Both the position numbers and the translations under genes were made by a program. The notes below the pieces were generated by a model, which was given only the letters and a program-made list of their open reading frames with translations, searched no databases and was not told the origin of the DNA. This document shows, one piece after another, positions 55,818-64,000 of a stretch of DNA of 64,000 nucleotides (position 1 is the stretch's first letter; every line of letters begins with the position of its first letter). Location: assembly GCA_002104895.1 (NCBI GenBank), contig MCFG01000149.1, positions 79,982-143,981 on the forward strand. Direction: 5' to 3'. The stretch comes from Anaeromyces robustus. Lineage: Eukaryota; Neocallimastigomycota; Neocallimastigomycetes; Neocallimastigales; Neocallimastigaceae.

Positions 55818-56654
55818 TTATTTTAAATTTGACTTTGAAATTTTAAGATCTTGAAATTGAAATTGAAATTATTTGAATTCTGAAATTAAGATGAACAAAA
55901 TTGAAAATCTAATTATTCAACAAATGTTGAACAGATAATAATAATAATCTTGCTATGGTTATAAATTAATCTGAACTTGAAATTTATTTTAGAATTAAGA
56001 TTTAAAATTTTAAAATTGAAAAAAAAAAAAAAATAAACAAAATAATCTTAAAATTGAAACCGTAGAATTTTGTTTAGATATTTGTTTCTAAACAAAATGA
56101 CAAATAGGAAAGTTAATAAGTCTAAACTCGAAAATAAATTTTATTTATATAATATGTTCAATTTAAGGAATTTCGAATTTAGAATAATTAAAAACATAAA
56201 ATTTTACTAATAAAATAAATAATAAAAATTTTTAAGTTAAAATTTTAAACTTAATAATAAACAAAAGTAAATATTTAAATTTAGAAAAAACGACACTATC
56301 TAAAACTACAAAACTTCTCAGCTGGAAACCTAAATAATATAATAAGTTAAATCAAAATAAGTAATCTAAAATTATAAGATATATAAAACGATTTATTTCA
56401 GAAACAATCAATACAATTCAAAATTGTAAAATTTTGCAAATAAATAATTAGAATTATGAAAGTAAACAAACAAACAAACATTTCTAAATTTTAAAAAGTA
56501 AAATTCAAAATCTAAATCTATTTTTAATGAATTGAAATCATATTTAAATATATTCAGAAATTTCTATTATAAATATAATTTTGTTTTCAATAAACCTTAT
56601 TTTCATGAAAAAATATAAATTATTAGAAACTCTCCAATTTAGCTGTATTATCGA
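55818..56654. other. AT-rich spacer upstream of the cysteine-rich protein gene
   Basis: No gene or element recognised. Presumed promoter region of the gene at 56655; no distinctive element can be singled out. Confidence 0.5.
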
Positions 56655-57350
56655 TTGAATATTACTAACTTTAAAATGTTTAATATTAACTCGAAATTGA
56701 ATAAAATATATTTTTTTTTAACACTCATTATACTATTTGTTATTAGTGTAAACGCAGATAATGAAAATGAAACTTCAACAGAGGAAAGTTGTGATAGCCA
56801 AATGAAAGCATATTTCAATTGTGTTGGAATTGAATTGGATGATAATGGCAGGGCTAAAGAAATAACGAATTATGATCAAAATAAATTTTTATCAAACATG
56901 TGCAGTGATGATTGTAAAATGATATTGCTAAATGAAAATAGTTTATCAAAATGTACCAAAGAGGAAACTAGGAAGACTGGTATTAGTAGTACAATAGATG
57001 AAAAAAATTATAATGCATCATGTATGAAGGATGAATATGGAAACTGGTGTTCATATACTAAAGTTTTGGATATTTCAGAAGTAAAATCATCTACAGAATT
57101 AAAGGAGATACTAGAAGAAAGCTGTAGATCAAAACAATGTTCCGGAGGACTAAAAACCTATTTATTGGGATATGGTAAGCAGTATAAATGTGAAAGTGAA
57201 CCAATAGAAAATAATGGGTTACAAAACGAAAACCATTCACAAGATAATATCGTAACTCACAGTGGATCTGAAAACATCAAATATTACTCTCTCCATTGTA
57301 CTTTTAGCGCTCTTATATTACTAACATTATGGATATACATTTTCCATTAA
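56655..57350 (+). CDS. Cysteine-rich secreted protein, possibly GPI-anchored (function unknown)
   Basis: Single-exon frame of 231 codons. A signal peptide spans about residues 16-34 (KIYFFLTLIILFVISVNA), so either Met1 or Met8 could start it. The mature part has ten cysteines (46, 56, 83, 87, 100, 123, 132, 157, 162, 179), with CSDDC and SCRSKQC pairs suggesting disulfides. A Ser/Asn-rich stretch (about 180-208) precedes a hydrophobic C-terminus (210-231, with Cys215). That layout fits a GPI-anchor signal near Ser203-Ser205, or a type I membrane anchor. No domain recognised. Codon content and intact signals suggest a real host gene. The nearest neighbour is the B-like element G, 420 nt downstream. 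Confidence 0.75.
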   Translation: MNITNFKMFNINSKLNKIYFFLTLIILFVISVNADNENETSTEESCDSQMKAYFNCVGIELDDNGRAKEITNYDQNKFLSNMCSDDCKMILLNENSLSKCTKEETRKTGISSTIDEKNYNASCMKDEYGNWCSYTKVLDISEVKSSTELKEILEESCRSKQCSGGLKTYLLGYGKQYKCESEPIENNGLQNENHSQDNIVTHSGSENIKYYSLHCTFSALILLTLWIYIFH

Positions 57351-57770
57351 ACACGTCACACCCTATACTTTATTTTATTAGATGAATATTATAATACATA
57401 TCATTACTTTTAATAAATATTTTGAAGTTAAATTTTATACTAACTTCTTACATGAACATTAACATTACTCATTTACATATATAATTATTTTTCAAATATT
57501 ATAACTCAAGTAAAACACTCGTTAAAACAAATATATAAATCATTAAGCTCCTAAACCAATAAAATTATAAATAATTTACCCTCTTATCATGCACACCCAC
57601 AAACGTACATAAATTAATATAGAAAAGATAAACAATTATATAATAAATTTTTAACATTTATACAAATTCCCCAAAGTAAATAAGAGAAAATTACAACATT
57701 TATACAAATTCTCCAAAGTAAATAAGAGAAAATTACATAATAGTTTCATAAAAGACTATATAATAAATAT
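57351..57770. other. 3' flank of the cysteine-rich gene, with a 42-bp direct duplication
   Basis: A unit of about 42 bp (containing AACATTTATACAAATTC and CCAAAGTAAATAAGAG) is repeated twice at about 57653-57740. Otherwise nothing is seen before the element G LTR. Confidence 0.6.
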
Positions 57771-58145
57771 TGTAACGAATCTCACAATTAATACAAAATG
57801 GTAATATCTTAATTCTTTATAGGGAAGAAAGTGATATTACCTATGTATTTTCAGAATAACTGTCTAAGTTATTTTCCAGTAGATTGTAAATTTAAACACT
57901 AAAATTGTTTTATAAAACACAGTTTTATTATTAAGTTTAAAATATAAAATTTATTTATTAAAATTTTATTAAATTTATTATTATTTATTAAATAGTAGTT
58001 TTATTCTTAACTAAACTATTTTATGTTGATTATATATTTTAATTTAGTAATTTATTCTAATAATTATTAATTTATTATATTTATGACTAAGCTATTATTA
58101 AAAATAGTAGTAAAGAATTAATTTACATAAAAATATTTACATGTA

Positions 58146-58717
58146 TGTAACGAACTTAGTGAGAAATTCACTAGGTTGTTGTAGTATTTCAATAATTAAA
58201 ATAAAATAAACAAACAAAATAAACGACACAATATTAAAACATAATGTTTATGGATTTATTTTGTATTTTATTTAATATTTAAATATTTAATATTTTTCTT
58301 ATTAATAATGACTCCAAGAGTAAAAATAATATTAATACATTTCTTTTATATTCAAGACTTATTCTAAATCATTACGTGATTGGTTTACTTATTTAAATAA
58401 CAAAATATTTAATTATTTAACTATTACTATAATTAAGTGAATACATAATTAGTATCTAAATAAAATCGTATTTATATCTAAGTGAACGAATAACTAATAT
58501 CTAAATAAATCTAACTAAGTGAATGAATAATTATAGACTAAATAATTCTATTAATAAAATAAGTAAATGAACAAATGTATTAATAACTAAATAAATGAAT
58601 AATTTTCCAAATCAAAAAGGTAAAAGTAGGATTCGAACCAGTGATATCTATGATAAAGGTAGAAGTAGTTACCGTTGAGCCACGAAGTTCCTTAATGTCG
58701 TTGTTGATACCGTTACA
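58146..58717 (-). mobile_element. Solo LTR with TGTAACG termini, minus orientation
   Basis: 572 bp, TGTAACG...CGTTACA. TSD ATGTA (58141-58145 and 58718-58722). Orientation is inferred from the tRNA-like head on the minus strand about 35 nt from its end and a TATAAAAG box on the minus strand near 58350. The sequence is otherwise unlike the B and F/G LTRs. Confidence 0.85.
58629..58682 (-). promoter_or_regulatory. tRNA-like segment with perfect box A and box B in the solo LTR
   Basis: Minus strand TGGCTCAACGG (box A, 58682-58672) and GGTTCGAATCC (box B, 58639-58629) both match the consensus exactly, with starts 43 nt apart. The flanking arms do not close an acceptor stem, so a functional tRNA is unlikely. 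A 4-bp stem with a loop containing CTTTA sits where an anticodon arm would be. Confidence 0.72.
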
Positions 58718-59406
58718 ATGTATTTATATTTTTCTTTAAAATTAAACTATTTACAATAATAAATAAAATAATACAAGTATTTATAAAAATATAAATAAAA
58801 TAATTAAAAATTATTGAATAAAATAAGTAAAAATGTATAAAAATAATAATAAAATAAATAATAAAAATAAATAATATTATTAATAAAATTATAAAGATAA
58901 ACTGTTTATTTATTTATAAAGTAAATAAAATTAGTTGTTATTTCTAATTTAGAAATGTTTAAGTGTAAAGAATATTTAAAAAGTATTTAGAAGGTATTTT
59001 AAAAGTGTTTTTAGAAACTATTTTCGAGTCATATTATTTAATTAAAATATTTTAGAATCGTTTATTATTTTTATAATATTAATTATAAATTGTTTATAAT
59101 TTATATAAATTTAATATTCAATAATATTTTTAAGAATTGATTTAGTTTAAGATAATAATGATAAAGATATTGTTTTAAAATATAATTTAATAATCTTATT
59201 ATTTTTTTATTAATGTTATTAATTATTTTAAATAATAATTCAATATAATATTAAAATTTATTAATTATTTGAAGTTTAGAAAATAATTATAATTAAAGTA
59301 AATTAATAATAAATTATAGAGAATAATAATAAATAAAACTAATTAGAATTTTTAAAAGTTAATATTATAATTAAAAGTACTATAAAAATTTCATTATTTA
59401 TCACAA

Positions 59407-60230
59407 TGATACAAGATAAACTTATATCTAATTATTTTATTTAAAGACAAGACAGCAGGGAAATATTAACAAAACAATATATTCTAATATAACACAATTT
59501 ATAATAATTATTTCATGTTTAATATAATAGTTTATTTATTTATTATTATTTATTATTACATTTTATTATAATTATAATTGAATTTATCTAACTAATATTA
59601 ATATCTAAACTAAACTTTATTATATAAACACTATTCCTTATTAATCTATATATTAACCTAGGAAATTCTCAAATAAAATATTAGATTATTAAACTAAATA
59701 TTAATTAAACCATTATAAAAATCTCTAAACTATATTATAAAAAACTCACTTGGGATTAACTTTCTCTCCATAGAAAGATCCCATATTAAAAATATAATAA
59801 TAATAATTTCTTTTATATGTATTATTTAGTTATTTAGCCAATCAGAATTATTTATTTTTTCTTCTTAATACATGTTCAATCACCTGGTAGTAATAATATA
59901 AATCTCTATTTATATTGAGTCTGTATCAAGATGCCGCCGCTTAAGATATGACTTCGTCCCTTGAAGTCATCAATAAAAGTAGAAGTTTTTATTCCATAAT
60001 AATTATTTATTATAATTATTTTGTATATATTTTTATAATAATTATTTTCAATAGATATTATTATTAGATTAATATATATATATATATATATTTTTATTTC
60101 TTCATCTTTTGTTCTTTTTGTAGCATCATCCAGTCTCTTGATTTTTATTCCTTTTTCTTATTTATAAATCTTCAGCACCTCCGGGATCTTATTTCTTCTT
60201 TTATACGTTATAATTCTGATTATTATTATA

Positions 60231-60285
<55 letters not shown>

Positions 60286-60932
60286 AATATATATATATTT
60301 TCTTTTATGTATATATATGTATATTTTTTTATATATATAATTATTATTATTGTTGTTTTATTATTTTCATATTGTTTTGTCGCTGTCTCGCCCGGATTCT
60401 CCACCAAATTTGATACAAGATAAACTTATATCTAATTATTTTATTTAAAGACAAGACAGCAGGGAAATATTAACAAAACAATATATTCTAATATAACACA
60501 ATTTATAATAATTATTTCATGTTTAATATAATAGTTTATTTATTTATTATTATTTATTATTACATTTTATTATAATTATAATTGAATTTATCTAACTAAT
60601 ATTAATATCTAAACTAAACTTTATTATATAAACACTATTCCTTATTAATCTATATATTAACCTAGGAAATTCTCAAATAAAATATTAGATTATTAAACTA
60701 AATATTAATTAAACCATTATAAAAATCTCTAAACTATATTATAAAAAACTCACTTGGGATTAACTTTCTCTCCATAGAAAGATCCCATATTAAAAATATA
60801 ATAATAATAATTTCTTTTATATGTATTATTTAGTTATTTAGCCAATCAGAATTATTTATTTTTTCTTCTTAATACATGTTCAATCACCTGGTAGTAATAA
60901 TATAAATCTCTATTTATATTGAGTCTGTATCA
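59407..60932 (-). mobile_element. Non-autonomous TRIM-like LTR element
   Basis: Direct repeats of 522 bp (59407-59928 and 60411-60932), identical by eye, with ends TGATACA/TGTATCA. TSD ACAA (59403-59406 and 60933-60936). Internal region only 482 bp, with no protein frame and an (ATT)n run at about 60230-60285. A tRNA-type PBS on the minus strand sets the orientation. It must be mobilised in trans. Confidence 0.9.
60389..60406 (-). other. tRNA primer-binding site of the TRIM-like element
   Basis: Minus strand TGGTGGAGAATCCGGGCG begins 4 nt from the LTR end. TGG complements a tRNA CCA tail, and the rest would pair with an acceptor strand ATTCTCC and T-stem. The tRNA is not identified. Confidence 0.7.
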
Positions 60933-60954
60933 ACAATTAGTAAAATAGTAACCA

Positions 60955-61009
60955 TGGTCTAGTGGTTAGTAACTATGACCATCTGGGCGAACACTCTAGG
61001 TTCGACTCA
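60955..61009 (+). promoter_or_regulatory. tRNA-like segment in LTR G
   Basis: Box A TGGTCTAGTGG (60955, consensus) and box B GGTTCGACTCA (60999), 44 nt apart. TGGTCTAGTGGTTAG equals the usual tRNA-Glu D-arm region as I recall it. The TRIM insertion point lies 18 nt upstream. Confidence 0.7.
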
Positions 61010-61273
61010 CACCTTGTTCCAAATTTTATAAAAATTTTATTTTAAATTTATTTATTATAAATTTCTGTATTTTATTCTGTATTTGTTTCTGTATTTTATT
61101 TCTGTATTTCTTTATAGAATTACATGGAATAAAATTAGAAACTTTAAGAAAAAATTATATAATATTTCTTTATTTTTCTATGAGATTCATTTTATATCAA
61201 AATATCTTAGTTTCTAGCAATTTTTATTAATTTTTATGAACTTTTATTTTTAAAACTATTTTTCCGCAAAAAG

Positions 61274-61324
61274 TATAAATAGGTGTAAAATCTTTAGTTA
61301 AAATATTTTTCTTTGTGCTTTTAT
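61274..61324 (+). promoter_or_regulatory. LTR TATA box and predicted self-primer (element G)
   Basis: TATAAATAGG at 61274 and GTGCTTTTAT at 61315-61324, complementary to the PBS at 61636. Confidence 0.75.
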
Positions 61325-61635
61325 TCTTTTAATAACTTTATATATATTAGTAATAATTAATTCATAAGTAGTTCGAAATACTACAAAGGTTAGTTATTAT
61401 TAATTTTTAATAATTAATAAAACTAAATTCTAATAAAACATATTTTAAATAAAAATAAAATAAAACTTAAAACTAAATCTTACTAATATATATATCTCGA
61501 CACCGACCTTTCAGGTTAACAAAGGAAAGGTGTTCTGATATTGCAATAAGTATCTTTTATTTTAAATTTTATTTTGTTTGTGTTTACTTCAAATTTTGGT
61601 GTCAATTGTAATATTGGAACAACCGTTCCGTTACA

Positions 61636-61645
61636 ATAAAAGCAC
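61636..61645 (+). other. Element G primer-binding site (self-priming type)
   Basis: ATAAAAGCAC directly after the LTR, the same ten bases as in element B. Confidence 0.75.
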
Positions 61646-62796
61646 CCAATAAAAGAAACACCGCCTGGAACCTTAGTGTCGAAAATTTCGGAATCTGCTA
61701 CCAATTTTTAGTTTCTACCTTTTATTGGATTCTACCGCCTTTTAGAACTACCTTTTGGATACTACTTCTTTAGTCTAATCTTAGAATACTACCTTTTCTT
61801 AGTTTTTGGATACTACCTTTTCTAGCAATAATCTTTTAGTCTTAGTTTTGGATACTTCTACCTTAGTCTTTGATTCTTAGTTATCTACCTTGAATAATTC
61901 CTAGTTTTAGTCTTTCCTTAGTTCTTGTTTATCTTTGTTTACTCTTCTTGAATAATTCTAGTATCCACCCTGTCAAGTATCCGTCGTGAGTATAAATTTT
62001 CCTTGTGAAAGTAAAAATAAAGCACCCAGATTCCACCCGTCCTTAGTATAATCAAGTTTTTAAAACTACCGCCTAGGTCCTCTCCTTAGTTTTAGCTACT
62101 TTACTTTGAATTGCCTTTGAACTACTTAGAAACCCTAGTTATTGGAAAATTTTGTACCACCCTAGATTAGTTGAAAATTTTTCCTTGTGTAACATTTTGA
62201 AAAATTTCCTTGTACTACCCAAAGATAAAAAAATAGTGTACCCCATAGCATTTGAAAAAGATTTTGTACTACCTTGCCAGTAATATTTTCGGAAAATTAA
62301 TAAAATTAAATTAAAAAATTAAATAAATTAAATTAAGTGAATAAATATTAATAAATTAAATAAATTATTATAAAAAATTAAGTGAATGAATAAATTATAG
62401 AATAGATAAATTAAATTATTTTTCAAAAAATTTTTTCTAATCAAAAAAAAAAAAAAAAAAAAAAAATTATTTTAGTTATAAAGTTTAAAAAAAAAAAAAA
62501 AAAAAAAATTTTTTAAATAATCAATATAAACTTAATAAAATTGTTAATAAGGAGAATCATTCTGAGGATCCTTATTTTTATACTGTCTTTTTTCTTTTAT
62601 AATTACATTTTCGAGTTTCACATTGGCCCTCGCTGGTAGGCTCAGACGTAAGTCCTACATTCAGCTCGAGTAAGTTGATAAACTGAAAGAACAGCAGTGT
62701 GAAATAGAAAAAAATTATTAAAAGAAAAAACATCTTTGTAAACTTCTGTGTAATCAAATATTTATTTAATTTTTAAGGTAAATTATTTATAAAATA
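61646..62796 (+). other. Element G leader with CTACC-rich repeats
   Basis: Between about 61660 and 62290 some fifteen irregular units carry CTACC or GGATACTACCTTTT, alternating with CTTAGTTTT. Two poly(A) runs follow (about 62444-62466 and 62489-62507). No frame of protein quality. Confidence 0.7.
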
Positions 62797-63178
62797 TACT
62801 AGGAGCGTTTAGAGCTCATATACAGAGTGTTTGGCGTAAGTAACTAGTTTCTAGTAGGTTAAGAAACTATAGTCAATTAGTTACTTAGGTATTGATAAAA
62901 GTGGGTAGTGTGAAAAGCACGCTTTCTTGGGGGAAGGAATTGTTGTGTGATAAAAAGCACTGCAATATCGGACGTTCAAGTTCAATACCTTCGTAAGCTC
63001 TGGCAAATAAGGAACTTCAGTCACCGAAGGCTGGAGGTTGGTCGTGAAGGTGAAGCGACTTTAATTATATAGTTTTAATATTTATTTCGAGGTCTAGTAT
63101 ATACCTCTAGTTAGTAGCTTTTGCCGGTTTATTTTTGAGTTGTAAGGCATAAAAAGCGAAATTAAAATTTAAATTTAC
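62797..63178 (+). ncRNA. Conserved structured leader RNA upstream of element G gag
   Basis: Homologous to 16005-16388 in element B. Stems: AGTAAC-TAGTTTC (62839-62851) with GAAACTA (62863-62869) and GTTACT (62880-62885); AGGTTG (63035-63040) with CGACTT (63056-63061), G-U pairs replacing G-C and C-G pairs of B; GAGGT (63089-63093) with ACCTC (63103-63107). Identical islands include CAGTCACCGAAGGCTG and GGTCTAGTATATACCTCT. Gag begins about 50 nt downstream. Confidence 0.65.
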
Positions 63179-63226
63179 CTTAATAAACAATTTGAATTCT
63201 TAGTTAAAACCAAAAATAAAACAACA

Positions 63227-64000
63227 ATGATGAACGAAGATAATTTTTTCAATTTAAATGTTACGTACAAAGATGGATTCGCTGGAGACCGTCGTTTCTT
63301 TAAAGGCTTTCTTGCAAAAATGAACCTTGTCTTTATGTTGCAACCAGAAAAGTTTTCTGAAGATCCAATCAAGGTTGCATACATCATTTCCAGACTTTAC
63401 GGTTCTGCAATGAATTGGGCCGCAACTTTAATTGAAAATGTGGACCCATGCCTAGATGACTATGAAGCGTTTATATCCAAGTTTAAAGCTACCTTTGGAA
63501 ATTATGATTCAACCTTCATAGCAAACCAAAAGCTCAGAACCATTAAACAGAGACGTCTAGGAGATGTAAGAAGCTATATCCTGGAGTTCAATAAATATGC
63601 AGATGACTCTTCTTGGAATGAAGCTGCTAAAATGGATGCTTTTCTCGCAGGATTAAACGACAATATTGCAACTAGAATCTTAGAAATGTTTCCTGGACCA
63701 CAATCCTTATTCTCTCTTCAAACCATAGCTTCTCGTATAGATTTAAGACTTTCTACGCATAATCAATATTTTAAATCAAATAATTCAAGTAATCATTCTT
63801 TTGGTCGTCATACTAACTCTTTTCAATTTGCTTCGAATAAATCTAATGAAACAATAACTCGTGAAGAAAAAGAAAGAAGAAGAAAAGAACATCTTTGTTT
63901 CTACTGTGGATCAAAAAATCATCAAGTTAATAATTGCCCTTTAAAGAATAAAGTGAATGAAGATGACAATAAACCCTCTTCCAGCAATGCTTTTATTTCT
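63227..64000 (+). CDS. Element G Gag, N-terminal 258 codons (runs off the window)
   Basis: ATG-ATG at 63227. YKDGFAGDRRFFKGFLAKMN aligns with element B residue 11 onwards, followed by LYGSAMNWAATLIENVDPCL and RTIKQRRLGDVRSYILEFNK. The zinc knuckle CFYCGSKNHQVNNC is intact near codons 223-236. Close similarity with synonymous and conservative changes relative to B indicates a sister family still under coding constraint. The protease and Pol lie beyond the window. In B the same frame continues into Pol. Confidence 0.9.
   Translation, partial: MMNEDNFFNLNVTYKDGFAGDRRFFKGFLAKMNLVFMLQPEKFSEDPIKVAYIISRLYGSAMNWAATLIENVDPCLDDYEAFISKFKATFGNYDSTFIANQKLRTIKQRRLGDVRSYILEFNKYADDSSWNEAAKMDAFLAGLNDNIATRILEMFPGPQSLFSLQTIASRIDLRLSTHNQYFKSNNSSNHSFGRHTNSFQFASNKSNETITREEKERRRKEHLCFYCGSKNHQVNNCPLKNKVNEDDNKPSSSNAFIS

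Larger units (their letters stand above)
57790..59402. other. Insertion in the element G LTR head, unassigned
   Basis: About 1040 bp, excluding the solo LTR, lie between the LTR G head and the TRIM. The right end (TTTCATTATTTATCACAATTAG after TRIM removal) resembles the right end of the MITE in LTR F, and the left end (ATACAAAATGGTAATATC) faintly mirrors it. TCACAATTA occurs on both sides. It may be a diverged relative of that MITE. Confidence 0.4.
57771..64000 (+). mobile_element. Element G: B-like Ty3/Gypsy element, 5' part only
   Basis: 5' LTR head at 57771 (TGTAACGAATCTCACAATTA), LTR body resuming at 60937 and ending CCGTTACA at 61635, then PBS, leader, structured RNA and gag, running off the window. 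The LTR is interrupted by about 1 kb of unassigned sequence holding a solo LTR, and by the TRIM-like element. Gag is intact as far as it goes. Confidence 0.85.

Noticed and set aside
58610-58690. A functional tRNA gene on the minus strand
   Set aside because: Box A and B are perfect, but the acceptor ends and D/T stems do not pair, and it lies inside a solo LTR. Reported as a tRNA-like promoter segment.
60201-60407. Ile-rich minus-strand frame as a TRIM-encoded protein
   Set aside because: It is the translated (ATT)n microsatellite of the TRIM internal region.

Overview
The window is extremely AT-rich, with homopolymer A/T tracts up to about 95 bases, dense microsatellites, short spliceosomal introns and many Ty3/Gypsy chromodomain retrotransposons. 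One host gene encodes a secreted leucine-rich-repeat protein with three chitin-binding CBM18 modules. Together these point to a fungus, most likely an anaerobic gut fungus (Neocallimastigomycota). That assignment is an inference from composition and gene content.

Layout. 1-7.9 kb: AT-rich spacer around one multi-exon host gene (2451-5188, minus). 7.9-13.8 kb: decayed retroelement and MULE-type transposase fragments in low-complexity DNA. 13.8-25.5 kb: an old minus-strand Ty3/Gypsy element (A) split by a complete plus-strand relative (B, 14679-21711, one intact 1432-aa Gag-Pol) and by a solo LTR. 25.5-27.0 kb: more Gypsy fragments. 27.1-44.2 kb: a nested tower. A C-type LTR (27101-44185) sits at the foot of a hairpin. 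It contains element D (27544-42780, minus), which contains intact element C (29301-35744, 1596-aa Gag-Pol). The same outer LTR also holds a B-type LTR (F), which carries a MITE. Each layer has its own target-site duplication. 44.2-57.8 kb: two decayed secreted-protein-like genes, long empty spacer, Gypsy and Copia fragments, and a second host-type gene for a cysteine-rich secreted protein (56655-57350). 57.8 kb to the end: the 5' part of a B-like element (G). Its LTR is broken by a solo LTR and a non-autonomous TRIM-like element, and its gag runs off the window.

Common themes. All clear Ty3/Gypsy families with readable ends (B/G, C, D) carry the signature of Tf1-type self-priming: a 10-11 nt sequence just downstream of the LTR TATA box is the exact reverse complement of the bases that follow the 5' LTR. 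B-like LTRs from several divergent lineages begin with a tRNA-like segment holding Pol III box A and box B at tRNA spacing. Two other elements have inserted about 18 nt upstream of that box A. B and G share a relatively GC-rich leader of about 380 nt before gag, with conserved hairpins and at least one compensatory base-pair change. This leader RNA and the LTR tRNA-like heads are the best candidates for undescribed biology here.
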